In this document: positions 51,696 to 60,642 of the stretch, piece after piece
Position numbering within the stretch: position 1 is the stretch's first letter
Layout: every line of letters begins with the position of its first letter
Program-made: the position numbers and the translations under genes
From: B10-G9 sp963712165
GTDB lineage: Bacteria > Chloroflexota > Anaerolineae > Anaerolineales > UBA11858
Direction of reading: 5' to 3'
NCBI GenBank assembly: GCA_963712165.1
Contig: CAVQGY010000001.1
Coordinates: 62,001 to 126,000 of the forward strand
Length of the DNA: 64,000 bases
The notes under the pieces: generated by a model
The model's input: the letters and a program-made list of their open reading frames with translations, nothing else
Told to the model about the DNA's origin: nothing
Database searches by the model: none

Positions 51696-52709
51696 TCAAT
51701 CACAACCCTCAAAGGGTTTGAAATAGACGCCATTATCATCTATCAAGCCTCCATGAAAGTCATGGACACAGTCGCCGATGCAGCCTTCACCGCTGCTGAA
51801 TACGAATGTGGGTTGATCGGCCAGGAGCTTAACTTCATCTTCGACCATGACACATTTATTCAACCAGGCATGGGTGAAGCGCCATTCATAGGACACAATT
51901 TTAAATTTATTTTCAAGTTTCAGGTAGGAATAGTATCCTAAAGGACAGGTCTTACAGTCCCTGACCCCAAAATTGGTTATCTTCCCGCAAACTTGTAGCT
52001 CTTCGCCCTCCTCGTCAGCCGTGACTGTAAGGGGGTTCCTGCAGCCGTTGATAAATGGGCGGAAGGTTTCTGTTGGCTCGGGTAGAGGAGTCCCGGTTTC
52101 GATAGTTAACAATTCAGCGAGAGGAGTAGTTGGCCCTATTTCCGGAAGGGCGGCAATCTCTCCTTCTTTGATCAACTGCGCAACCTGGTCGGAAGTCTTG
52201 AACAAAACCAAAGTCGTGATGAGCACTGCAACTACACAGGCTATCGATAAGGCAGGGATGCGGTTCTTGCGGATCACGGTCCTGGATGCATGCAGTGAGG
52301 GAACGATATCAGCAACCGGTATCAGGGCCAGGAGAAAAGCCCCCAGTTTATCTTTGAGCTTTGATTTCCTTTTAAGGGATATCTCTTCTATTGCAAAAAG
52401 GCCGATGATCACTCTCGTGAGAACCTGGGAGGCGATGACAGCGATCAACAGGTTGCGTTTTGTTCCGATGCCCAGGTAGAGCGGCATGGCGGAAATGGCA
52501 ATATTAATGCCCCAGAAGAAGATACCCAACAGCAGCAAACCCAGTATGGTTTGTTCGGGAGGGATATAGGAATCTACCTGGGGGGTTTGGAGCACATCCG
52601 GGGGGGCTTCTTCATCCCCATTACCAGTCTTGTAGCCGCAGAAAGGGCAGGCAACCGAGTTAGGTGGCAGCTCCTTATAACATTCGGGGCAATATTTCAT
52701 CATATTCAT
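51696..52709 (-). CDS. Zinc-ribbon membrane protein
   Basis: 337 residues. N-terminal zinc ribbon (CPECYKELPPNSVACPFCG, two C-x2-C pairs), an acidic linker, about three to five TM helices (TILGLLLLGIFFWGINIAIS; LLIAVIASQVLTRVIIGLFA; ALSIACVVAVLITTLVLF), then an extracytoplasmic C-terminal domain of about 150 residues with several Cys (NGCRNPL, VCGKI, DCKTCPLGYYSY, EGCIGDCVHDFHGG). Ribbon-plus-TM proteins are common and diverse; no specific function can be given. Confidence 0.75.
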   Translation of the reverse strand: MNMMKYCPECYKELPPNSVACPFCGYKTGNGDEEAPPDVLQTPQVDSYIPPEQTILGLLLLGIFFWGINIAISAMPLYLGIGTKRNLLIAVIASQVLTRVIIGLFAIEEISLKRKSKLKDKLGAFLLALIPVADIVPSLHASRTVIRKNRIPALSIACVVAVLITTLVLFKTSDQVAQLIKEGEIAALPEIGPTTPLAELLTIETGTPLPEPTETFRPFINGCRNPLTVTADEEGEELQVCGKITNFGVRDCKTCPLGYYSYLKLENKFKIVSYEWRFTHAWLNKCVMVEDEVKLLADQPTFVFSSGEGCIGDCVHDFHGGLIDDNGVYFKPFEGCD

Positions 52710-52857
52710 AGATAAATTCAGCCTGCAAATAGGAAAAATAGAAATTACTCCCTGAGTATAGCATGAAGAAGCTCAAAGAGGAAAAAAACAGGCATTACTA
52801 TTTTGTTAGATGAGAATGGGGGGCGAGACAACTATCTCATTGCGGATGATGGTTTTG

Positions 52858-53394
52858 TTAGGAGGTCTTCTGGGATGGGGAAAATAACGGCCCCCAATCA
52901 GATTTTATGAATGGCGGGGAATAATCACTGATTGCCCTCTGATTTGCCCACTGGATCAGGTCTGCCCCTTTTGCTGTGCTTGTGCAGAGGTGATCAGGGT
53001 GTGGCATGATGGAAACGCGGGCCAGGTCAAGTCGGTCAGAATCCCAGCAGATCTGGATCGTGATTTCGCCGGCCGTGTTCCCGTCAGTGTGTTTCTGGCA
53101 GGCATTCTTCAAGAGGTCCAGCTGGTGTCGTGTCACCAGGGAGAGGTCCCCCAGCAGCTCTTCCGCCAGGGCTGCTCCCCGATCGCCGTGGCCGGGATCA
53201 CGGGACTGGTTGTGACGGCAGGCGTCATGGAAAATGGCAAAAAGGTGGATCACTTTCGTATCCCCTCCCTCGATTTCAGCCAGGCGCAGGCCGTTTTCAA
53301 GCACCCGGCCCCAATGGTTCAAACCGTGAACGTCATGAGGATCGAGCCTGTATTGAGAAGCTATTTGGCGCAAGAGGGGACGCAGGTTGATCAT
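52858..53394 (-). CDS. HD-domain metal-dependent phosphohydrolase
   Basis: 178 residues. HD motifs: H in VHGLNHWGRVLENG, the HD pair in AIFHDACRHNQ, and the downstream Asp in ICWDSDRLDLARV. The family hydrolyses phosphate esters of nucleotides or related compounds; the substrate is unknown. The ORF is single-domain, cytoplasmic and follows a weak ribosome site. About 140 nt separate it from the convergently oriented terminator upstream. Confidence 0.85.
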   Translation of the reverse strand: MINLRPLLRQIASQYRLDPHDVHGLNHWGRVLENGLRLAEIEGGDTKVIHLFAIFHDACRHNQSRDPGHGDRGAALAEELLGDLSLVTRHQLDLLKNACQKHTDGNTAGEITIQICWDSDRLDLARVSIMPHPDHLCTSTAKGADLIQWANQRAISDYSPPFIKSDWGPLFSPSQKTS

Positions 53395-53448
53395 CGTTGC
53401 TTAATCATACCGTAAATAGGATGAAGGGCCGCCGATCCGGGAAGTAAC

Positions 53449-53485
53449 CAAAAAGAGGGGATTGATCCTTTGAAAAAACCCCTCT
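53449..53485 (-). terminator. Rho-independent terminator of the secreted-protein gene 53527-54813
   Basis: In minus direction: AGAGGGG, an 18-nt loop, CCCCTCT, then TTTTTGG. A clean hairpin with U tract 42 nt beyond the stop. Confidence 0.8.
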
Positions 53486-53526
53486 CTGTCTATTGAGTGG
53501 ATGGGTATATCTATCTCTCCAGAGAA

Positions 53527-54813
53527 TTACTTCTCTGAAATGCCGCACTCGAAATAGTATGCACCGGGTCCGCAGCGATCCCGGAAATTTTCAGCTGTCA
53601 GGGTCTCGAGGCCGGTCGGCATTTCCCTGGGACCCCAATCGCACAGATAAGCTGTTTGATAGTTATCCCGGGGAATCAATCCCCACTGGTTATGAGTTTC
53701 AGGCACTTCAGAGGAAGCATAATAGGAGCTGGCTGACCTCTTTTCATTCCAGGTCAGCGTCACCGTGAAGACTCCATACTCATCCAGCATTACGGACGTA
53801 TCCTCTGCTCCGCCGCTCCAGTAGTGTGTGATCCAACCAAGTCTCTCACCTTCATCCCAATCTTCAGCATTATCGTAGCTGTAAAAATAATGCAGTGATG
53901 GCGGATCATCGCTATAGATCATCCAATGGTCAAATTCGTAATATTTAGTCGTTACGCCATCCATTTGCGGGCGGCTTTCCAATAACGCGGCCACCGGGCC
54001 ATCAACATCGGCGCAGTCCCACTTTGTGCCATCAGGGATTGGGCCTGTGCCGTCGGTGACATCCTTTGTTTTGGTTTCCTCTTTAGCCGCCAGTTCCGCA
54101 TCAGGATCGCAGATGTCCACCCCGGCCGCCTGGAGGATTTCGACCTGTCCATTTAATAGCCGCTGCACACCCTGGAAGACAGCTTTTTTTATGCGTTCTC
54201 TTCCCATTGACCTGGCTACACCTTTGACCAGCTTCTTGATCACGCCGCCGCTGAGGCTTCCTCCGGAGGCCACGACTTGAAGCGCTTCCGGTCCCAGCCG
54301 CCGCAGGAATGTCCGCCCCACAGGCCCAACCTTGCGCCACAGGGTTCTCCCATTCCGTTTCAGGAAATGCCAGACCTTTGTACCCGCTTTTCTCTTATCC
54401 CCTCGCAGATCGTGATAGATGCCGATCTCCGTGTTGATCTCAGCCCGCTTTTGGTCGCAGGCAGACTGGATCCGATCGGCTTCACAATCCTTCCCCTCAG
54501 ATCTGTATTGATTGACCAGCAGCCTGCAGTTTGTATCAAGCTCATTGCGCATGTCTTTCAGAGCTTGAAGGATAACAGCCATGGAAGCATCGTCGAGATC
54601 GGGATCGGGATCATCAAAAACCGGCGCGGAGAGAATGTGAAAAAGACCCGCTTCCGGGTTCTCTGTTTCGCCAAACAGGATAGCGTCGCTGGTATACATC
54701 AAGAGCAGGGCATCATCCAATGAGTTTTTGATCTGGGATGCAGCCTGAACCGGAGTGAGGGGGATCAGGCTGATGGTGAAGATCAGCAATAAGGCAAAGG
54801 ATTTGGATTTCAT
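53527..54813 (-). CDS. Secreted protein of unknown function
   Basis: 428 residues from the ATG at 54813 (AAGGAG 6 nt before); a longer frame lacks a signal. A Sec signal peptide (FALLLIFTISLIPLTPVQA) with AQA-type cleavage after about residue 25. A helical N-terminal half with four Cys (DTNCRLL, GKDCEADRI, QSACDQK), a basic middle region (KAGTKVWHFLKRNGRTLWRK; RRLGPEALQVVASGGSLSGG) and a Trp/Tyr-rich beta C-terminus (HYWSGGAEDTSVMLDEYGVF; TVTLTWNEKRSASSYY) ending in Cys pairs. No family recognised. Confidence 0.7.
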   Translation of the reverse strand: MKSKSFALLLIFTISLIPLTPVQAASQIKNSLDDALLLMYTSDAILFGETENPEAGLFHILSAPVFDDPDPDLDDASMAVILQALKDMRNELDTNCRLLVNQYRSEGKDCEADRIQSACDQKRAEINTEIGIYHDLRGDKRKAGTKVWHFLKRNGRTLWRKVGPVGRTFLRRLGPEALQVVASGGSLSGGVIKKLVKGVARSMGRERIKKAVFQGVQRLLNGQVEILQAAGVDICDPDAELAAKEETKTKDVTDGTGPIPDGTKWDCADVDGPVAALLESRPQMDGVTTKYYEFDHWMIYSDDPPSLHYFYSYDNAEDWDEGERLGWITHYWSGGAEDTSVMLDEYGVFTVTLTWNEKRSASSYYASSEVPETHNQWGLIPRDNYQTAYLCDWGPREMPTGLETLTAENFRDRCGPGAYYFECGISEK

Positions 54814-54844
54814 GATGAGCTCCTTCCAGGTGTACAAAGGGGAA

Positions 54845-55444
54845 TTATTCCTCAATAAGCGCCAGGGCTTCCAGATAAACAAGCTGGTTATCCTGCATGC
54901 CAAATGACAGGGAATCCGCATAGTATAGATTCCCCCTGTCAAGAAGTTCTGTGGTCAAGGGGATCTCGATATAGGCATCTATCCCGGCAGCTGCCAGCAC
55001 ATCATCCAGGCTCATAAAGGCGCTGAACTGATCGGGTGAATAGGGAATAGGAATAAGTGGATCCTGGTTGTCCCACTCAATTGGATCTTCCGAGACCAGC
55101 TCCCCATTGATAAAGGTCAGTCCAATTCCTTGGGAGTAATAGTCCCAGGTTTCCAGGCGTACCGTCTGGATTTCTTGATCGGAGGTAATCTCTTCGTAGA
55201 ACAGGATCGTAAAAGCTTCCGGTTCTCCATAAGTGGAAAGCCCCTTTTCCTGTTCAGAGCTCAGGGCGAATGGGCTGCTGTGTGGTTCCAGCGAGTCCTT
55301 GACCTCGATCAGTTTGGGCGCTTCCTGGTAGCCTACCCAGCCAGCATAAAGGTAAATCCCGGCTGCGGCAAAGATGATCAGGGTGATTGACGCCAGGATG
55401 ACCCGGTTTGATGATTTGTTTTTTGGGGGTTTGTTTTCAGCCAT
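54845..55444 (-). CDS. Single-TM exported protein of unknown function
   Basis: 199 residues, AGGAG 7 nt before the ATG. Basic N-terminus, TM helix (VILASITLIIFAAAGIYLYA), then an extracytoplasmic domain of two beta-rich halves (EAFTILFYEEITSDQEIQTV; RLETWDYYSQGIGLTFINGE). 31 nt separate it from the secreted-protein gene 54813, so the two are probably co-transcribed. Unknown role. Confidence 0.7.
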   Translation of the reverse strand: MAENKPPKNKSSNRVILASITLIIFAAAGIYLYAGWVGYQEAPKLIEVKDSLEPHSSPFALSSEQEKGLSTYGEPEAFTILFYEEITSDQEIQTVRLETWDYYSQGIGLTFINGELVSEDPIEWDNQDPLIPIPYSPDQFSAFMSLDDVLAAAGIDAYIEIPLTTELLDRGNLYYADSLSFGMQDNQLVYLEALALIEE

Positions 55445-55640
55445 GAATCACTCCTGAAATATTCCATGATTGGAAATCTCACACGCTAAGAAATCAATAA
55501 GGCACATTTAAGAAGGGGAATTCAGGCTACCTGTAAAAGACGATCATAGTATACAGCAAATGATTTTTAGGTTCAAGCATAACCCGGGGTATGATATGCT
55601 TTTATAACATCGATCATTGGACTAAAAGTGCAGGCGGAGA
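55445..55640. other. Divergent intergenic region
   Basis: 196 nt between the exported protein (minus) and the CPBP protease (plus). No strong motif beyond a GGTATGATATGC stretch at 55589-55600, which could hold a -10. Confidence 0.3.
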
Positions 55641-56267
55641 ATGAAATTGACCTCGATTAAAGGCTTATTGGGCCCCAAACTCAATATCGATTGGAAAATC
55701 GCCCTGCTGACGATTGTGAGCACCACCTTGATCTTTGTGGATTTTTATTACAGCCCAACTGGATCCAATCATTTTGACAGCATTCTGCTCTATATCCTGA
55801 TCCCGGGGCTGTGTGTTATTTTCATTTTCAAGGAGCCGCTTGCGGAGTACGGTTTCAAACTGGGGGATTGGAAAGCAGGCTTGATCCTGACAGTCCTGGC
55901 ATGTTTGTTGATGGCTCCGCTGATCTGGTATCTCGGTTCCCGCAACCCCTCCCTGGGCAGTTATTACCGGATCAGCAGCGAGGGCTTGATCTGGAAAAGG
56001 GGACTGGAAATGATAGGCTGGGAGTATCTCTTCCGGGGCTGGCTCTTATTCGGCTACGCCAAAAGATACGGGACCGATGCCCTCTGGCTCCAGGCAGTGC
56101 CCTTTGCCGTTGCCCATATCGGCAAACCCGCCCTGGAAACCCTATCCACCCTATTTGGGGGGTTCGCATTTGGCTGGGTCGCCTGGCGGACAGGTTCCTT
56201 CATCTACCCTTTCCTGATCCATTGGTTCATCGGAGTCTTGATGATCCTGGTTTCCAATGGGGTTTGA
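55641..56267 (+). CDS. CPBP/CAAX-type intramembrane metalloprotease
   Basis: 208 residues, about six TM helices. ABI/CPBP motifs: EMIGWEYLFRGWLLFG (motif 1, Glu-x3-Arg with one Glu instead of the usual EE), AVPFAVAHIGKPALETL (His, motif 2), FPFLIHWFIG-like motif 3 (IHWF). It cleaves within membranes or processes prenylated or small peptides; in bacteria it is often tied to bacteriocin immunity. No bacteriocin gene is visible. Converges with the YhaN-like gene with only 7 nt between stops and no terminator. Confidence 0.82.
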   Translation: MKLTSIKGLLGPKLNIDWKIALLTIVSTTLIFVDFYYSPTGSNHFDSILLYILIPGLCVIFIFKEPLAEYGFKLGDWKAGLILTVLACLLMAPLIWYLGSRNPSLGSYYRISSEGLIWKRGLEMIGWEYLFRGWLLFGYAKRYGTDALWLQAVPFAVAHIGKPALETLSTLFGGFAFGWVAWRTGSFIYPFLIHWFIGVLMILVSNGV

Positions 56268-56274
56268 TCGTCCC

Positions 56275-58389
56275 TTAACCCAGTTGGATCAGCTTAAAAT
56301 CACTCTTCAGGGCAGGTTTCACGATCTTCAGGAATAGATCACGGATATGGTCGTCCATGGTCAGATAAAGGATCTGCCAGCCGTTTTGGGCAAGATCCAG
56401 GGTGCTTTTAACCAGGGCTTCCCTTCTGCTCCAGTCGGAATGCTGAAAGGCATCATCCAGGATCAAGAAGAGCGGTATACCTCCGCTGGCCTGGGAAGCG
56501 ACCCCCAGGCGCAGGGCGAGCTGGACCTGTTCGCGGGCGCCCGTGCTGAGCTCCCTTAAGGGGTAACTGCTGTAGGCATCCGCCACAACCAGCTGATCAT
56601 CTACCAGGTCAAGCTTCTGATAGCGCCCGGTCATCTTGTGGAGCAGGCTGGAAACAGGCTCGGCATTGATGGCCTGGTTGATCTTCTGATCTTCCTCTTC
56701 CCGCAAACGGTTCAGCACCTGGGATAATCCGATCTTGGCGATCAGATCAGCTGTCAGTTCCACATAATCCAGGATCCTGTTCTCCCGGGTTGTTTGCAGG
56801 TTGTAGAGGACATCCTTCCAGGGATGATCGATAGTATCGCCCGTTCTTTCACAGGCCCGGGCTTTGAGGTTCTCAAGATCGGCCAGGTGGACCGCAATAT
56901 CCGACTCGATCCCACCTATTTCCTCTTCCAGGGACCGGATGGCCTTCGGATCATATTCGACATCCACCGGCCCTTCATCATGTTCCTCCTCAGGAATATC
57001 CAGTTTACCGAGCAGGACTTTAGTTTCAAGGATATCGCCGTCTAGCCCTTCAGATCTCTTGTGGAGATCCGCCAGAGCACCCTCCCATTCACTTTCCGGG
57101 AGGGCCGGAGAGCTGAGAGCAGCCAGGGAATTCTCTATGGCCTGGGCCAGCAGCAGCCTTTGATTGGCCTTTTCAGAGAGCAGGGCATGCGTGGTTTGGG
57201 CGGAGATGGAGACCTCCTGCAAGCTGGCCTTCCTGGTCCTCAGGTCTGCCAATCCGGACAGTGGCTGGTTGAACTTTATTTCAAATTCGTCCTGGATGGC
57301 TTTTCGCTCCAGGGAGTCCTCGATCCGGCTGCTCCAGTTCGATAAGCGGATCCCATAATAGAGGCTGAATCCAAGGCCGATCCCGGCCAGGCCCCCGCCG
57401 ATCCAGACCCACTCCTGTCCGGGGATGAAATTGGCGATAACCAGGAGAGCTGACCCGGCACCCAGCCCGATCAGTCCCATAATGCCCAGGATCCTGGGAG
57501 GGATACCCACCTTTTCCAGCCCCATTTTCTCCCACAGCTCAAGGGCCGCTACCAGCCAGGGATAATCTGCACTGAGGTGTTTCTGCTCTTCATACTTCTC
57601 TTCCAGGGCATTCAGATCCCTGTCCAGGCGCTTCAGATCCCTGATCTTGTCCCCCAGGTCCTGCAGTTCCCTTTTGCTCAGAGCTTCCCGCTGCTGATTG
57701 AGTTCCGTGGCTCTCTTCCAGGCCTGGTAGGCGTGATACCTTTTGGCCTGGACCTGTTTAGCGAGTTTCTCCTGCAATCCCTCTTGTATTCTGGTTAGCT
57801 CGCGAATCGGTCCCCGGGAATAATGGGCTTCGATCTGTTCCAGCAGTTTATCCAGGTCATGGATCTCCTCCTGGAGTTCAGCCTGGGTTTTGATCAAGCC
57901 CCGGTTATTTCCCAGGATCTGGCCCTTCTCCAGACGGGCCTCCCGGATAGTGGCTGGTATGGCATCCCAGATCCGGTCCAGCAAAGCCCTGCTGGTCAGG
58001 GCCGATTTCAGCGTGTCCCTGTCAACCCCTCCGGGGCTGCCGGCGGATAATGCCAGTTCGCCCCCTTTAACGACCAGGTAGCGGGATAGCGTCAGGGGCA
58101 AACCCAGGCCGTCCTCTTCCCAGTAGCTCTCCAATTTCCGGCCCTTGTCAGGCCTGAATGTGACTAGGTCCTGGCCTAAGCCCCGGACCTGGACTGAGCC
58201 GGTCCCGATATTCTGGCGCAGATCCCAATCTCTTGACCCGCGGAACAAGGACCCCACTAGGAATTCGACCAGGTAGGTTTTCCCGGTTTCATTCAAACCG
58301 TAAAACAGATTGACCCTTCCCAGAGATTCCTGGAGCGCACCCAGCGGGCCCAGGTTTATTACCTGGATGTTTTGAATGGATATGCTCAT
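56275..58389 (-). CDS. YhaN/SbcC-like AAA ATPase with internal TM pair
   Basis: 704 residues. Walker A GLNETGKT near residue 35, ABC-like signature LSTGAREQVQLALRLG and Walker B LFLILDDAF near the C-terminus, separated by coiled coils (about 160-270 and 350-560). Between coils is a hydrophobic hairpin (LGIMGLIGLGAGSALLVIAN; WVWIGGGLAGIGLGFSLYYG), as in Bacillus YhaN, making the protein membrane-bound. The gene overlaps the exonuclease gene by 4 nt. The pair resembles YhaO/YhaN, an SbcCD/Mre11-Rad50-like nuclease for DNA ends. Confidence 0.87.
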   Translation of the reverse strand: MSISIQNIQVINLGPLGALQESLGRVNLFYGLNETGKTYLVEFLVGSLFRGSRDWDLRQNIGTGSVQVRGLGQDLVTFRPDKGRKLESYWEEDGLGLPLTLSRYLVVKGGELALSAGSPGGVDRDTLKSALTSRALLDRIWDAIPATIREARLEKGQILGNNRGLIKTQAELQEEIHDLDKLLEQIEAHYSRGPIRELTRIQEGLQEKLAKQVQAKRYHAYQAWKRATELNQQREALSKRELQDLGDKIRDLKRLDRDLNALEEKYEEQKHLSADYPWLVAALELWEKMGLEKVGIPPRILGIMGLIGLGAGSALLVIANFIPGQEWVWIGGGLAGIGLGFSLYYGIRLSNWSSRIEDSLERKAIQDEFEIKFNQPLSGLADLRTRKASLQEVSISAQTTHALLSEKANQRLLLAQAIENSLAALSSPALPESEWEGALADLHKRSEGLDGDILETKVLLGKLDIPEEEHDEGPVDVEYDPKAIRSLEEEIGGIESDIAVHLADLENLKARACERTGDTIDHPWKDVLYNLQTTRENRILDYVELTADLIAKIGLSQVLNRLREEEDQKINQAINAEPVSSLLHKMTGRYQKLDLVDDQLVVADAYSSYPLRELSTGAREQVQLALRLGVASQASGGIPLFLILDDAFQHSDWSRREALVKSTLDLAQNGWQILYLTMDDHIRDLFLKIVKPALKSDFKLIQLG

Positions 58390-59456
58390 GGGTTGACCTG
58401 GTAGATCATCCTCAAAGCCTCCTGAAGGATGTGGGATTTATCTGGTTTCCCCGGGCCACCTTCCCAGTCAAGTTGATTGACCCAATCCTGGATCTGGGCG
58501 GCGATCTCGGCCTTGTCCTCATCCCGGCTGAAAAGGAGCTGATCAAGATCCGGGGATTGGTCCTGGTAGAAGGAGTAGGGCTCAAAACAGCTTTCAACCA
58601 GGGACTTGATCTCCCCCCGGCCGGTGGAGGATGAACCCCTGATCCGGACTCTCACCTGGACCCGGTCTTCCCATCCTGGGGGCAGTTTCCAGGACTCGAT
58701 CCGGGTCTGGATGGCAGCTTCCAGCATGGATAGTTCGTTCTCTCCGGGGATGACCAGGAAGGACTCATCAAAATAAACCAGGGGAGAATCCACCAGGTGG
58801 AAATCCACACCCCCTTTGACAATATCAAGCGTGATGAACCGGCGGGTCCCGGTCTCGGTGATATTCAAGGGGCAGGGGGAACCTGGATAATAGACCAACC
58901 CGTCGTCCTGGGGCAGGTGGATATGGCCCAGGAATACCAATTCCGGCTGGTAGGCCTTGAGGTCGGGATGGGTTAGAGGCATATAAACGCCTGGCTCATA
59001 GGGGTCGGGGGGTTTTTGGCCTGCTGACCAGTCGCCGTGGCCAACCAGGATCCAGCGCTGATTGGAAAGCTGATCAGCGAAGGGGGCGATGGCTTCCCCC
59101 ATGGTTTGACCCTCTCGATAGGGCAGGAACAGGATCTGGCGGGAATCATTGAGGGGACGCAGGGTGGGTTCTGAGTAAACGGACAATCCCTCACCTGCCA
59201 GGGCAACCTCTTGCAGTTGGTGATCATGGTTGCCGGGGATGATGATGGTTGTCAGACCTTCCGGGCGAGAGCCCCGATACATCTTCTCAAAATCGGCATA
59301 GTTGGCCATGGTCTGGTCAAACAGGTCGCCGGCGATGATCAGCAGCTGGACCCCCTGCTCACCGCACTGGCCCAGGATATCAGCCAGGGCCTGGAAGCGC
59401 TGAGGATCCTTTGCCAGGGTGGTCAAATGATTGTCGGCTGTGATGGCGATCTTCAA
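58386..59456 (-). CDS. YhaO/SbcD-like metallophosphoesterase nuclease
   Basis: 356 residues. Metallophosphoesterase motifs in order: ITADNHLT (D-x-H with Asn between), IIAGDLFDQT (GDxxD), IIPGNHDHQL (GNHD), ILVGHGDWSAG, VFLGHIHLPQD. Two metal ions would serve 3'-5' exonuclease or endonuclease activity on DNA, as in SbcD/Mre11. The C-terminal 100 residues form the cap/ATPase-binding part. Translated with the YhaN-like ATPase by a 4-nt overlap. Confidence 0.9.
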   Translation of the reverse strand: MKIAITADNHLTTLAKDPQRFQALADILGQCGEQGVQLLIIAGDLFDQTMANYADFEKMYRGSRPEGLTTIIIPGNHDHQLQEVALAGEGLSVYSEPTLRPLNDSRQILFLPYREGQTMGEAIAPFADQLSNQRWILVGHGDWSAGQKPPDPYEPGVYMPLTHPDLKAYQPELVFLGHIHLPQDDGLVYYPGSPCPLNITETGTRRFITLDIVKGGVDFHLVDSPLVYFDESFLVIPGENELSMLEAAIQTRIESWKLPPGWEDRVQVRVRIRGSSSTGRGEIKSLVESCFEPYSFYQDQSPDLDQLLFSRDEDKAEIAAQIQDWVNQLDWEGGPGKPDKSHILQEALRMIYQVNP

Positions 59457-59484
59457 GAGCAGCTCTCCTCTGATCTAGGCAGTA

Positions 59485-60028
59485 TTATTCTAAAACAAAA
59501 TGACCGGAATACCCGAAAATCATCCCCGGGGTGAGGGGTTTTTGTCGGGTCCGCGATAGTATGAGAGTAATCTGCGGCTGCTCGGGAGCGGGCGAGATCC
59601 TGGCAGTGGGATCCTCAAGGACGATCTTCCAGAGCCGCGTGCCCCCCAGGATCTTTTCGGGAAATTCCCACTCGCGCCCTGAATAATGGGACATGACCTG
59701 GTTCAGGGCAGAGGTCTTCCCCTCCAGGTTAGTGATCTCGCTGATCGAACCACCCGCGATCACGCTTGAGGAGGCAAAGGACCATTTACAGGCCTCTTCC
59801 TGGTCGGGCAGGATCTCAACCCGGGAGACGAAGGACAGGCACACCCGCGGGTTCCCTTCGAAGAAGGTGATCTTCTTCCCTTTGGGCCCGGTATGGATAT
59901 AGACCGCCTCGCCATCATAACCAAACGAGATCGGGATCAGGTAGGGCTTCCCGTCCAGGCAACAGGATAGATGGCAGATCTCTGTGTTCGTGGATGATCT
60001 TGTCTATCGTTTCACGGTCGTTGATCAT
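59485..60028 (-). pseudogene. Pyridoxamine-5'-phosphate-oxidase-family gene with one frameshift
   Basis: The ATG at 60028 (GAGGGGGA upstream) starts MINDRETIDKIIHEH, then a one-base shift near 59980-59990 is needed to read EICHLSCCLDGKPYLIPISF, GYDGEAVYIHTGPKGKKITF, FEGNPRVCLSFVSRVEILPD through to the stop at 59485. That reading is a typical flavin-binding split-barrel of the PNPOx/Nim family. Without the shift the first reading ends after 37 codons. A shorter product from the internal ATG at 59844 would lack strands 1-3. Real lesion or sequence error. Confidence 0.75.
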
Positions 60029-60041
60029 TTTCAGTCCCCCC

Positions 60042-60599
60042 TCAGAGCGGTTTGGGTCTTCTGGATAGCCGGCGGAGGATCAGGGTCAGGATGAACAACA
60101 GCAGGATAATAGCGACATAGGGCGCCAGGATGGAAAGAAGGGTGCCGATCACGGACGCCACCAGCTCGCCGGTCGACACAACGGGATTGGCCAGGCCTGC
60201 TGTGGAGGCGGTGGAGACCCCCCTTAAGGTCACGCTTGCGCCCTGGATCAGGGCCGCTGCCCCTCCGCCGGCGATGATGGCCAGGGACCAGCGGAAAAAG
60301 GGAGTCACATCGGTGACGATGGATGCGGTGGCGATGGTGCCGGCCACGATCGCGGCAGGGGTGGCGATGGTGTCCAGCAAGTTATCCAGCCAGGGGATAT
60401 AGTAGGCTGCGATTTCCAGCACCATGGCGATCCCGAAGGCGATGGTTGCCGGCCAGGATCCGATCCAGGCAAACCCCGGCGCAAACTCAAGCGCTCCGGC
60501 ATGGAAGGCAATGCTCATCCCCAGCAGGGGGACGAAGATCCGGAATCCACAGGTAGCGCTGAGACCAATTCCGATCAGGATAGAGAGTATATGTTCCAT
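60042..60599 (-). CDS. DUF4126-family membrane protein
   Basis: 185 residues with about five TM helices. Typical DUF4126 blocks: ILIGIGLSATCGFRIFVPLL, FAWIGSWPATIAFGIAMVLE, AAYYIPWLDNLLDTIATPAA, FFRWSLAIIAGGGAAALIQG. Role unknown. Only 13 nt separate it from the PNPOx-family start, so the two are probably on one transcript. Confidence 0.88.
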   Translation of the reverse strand: MEHILSILIGIGLSATCGFRIFVPLLGMSIAFHAGALEFAPGFAWIGSWPATIAFGIAMVLEIAAYYIPWLDNLLDTIATPAAIVAGTIATASIVTDVTPFFRWSLAIIAGGGAAALIQGASVTLRGVSTASTAGLANPVVSTGELVASVIGTLLSILAPYVAIILLLFILTLILRRLSRRPKPL

Positions 60600-60642
60600 A
60601 AAAGCCTCCCGTCTTTAAGGCTCTTGATAGGTTTTGGAAAGA

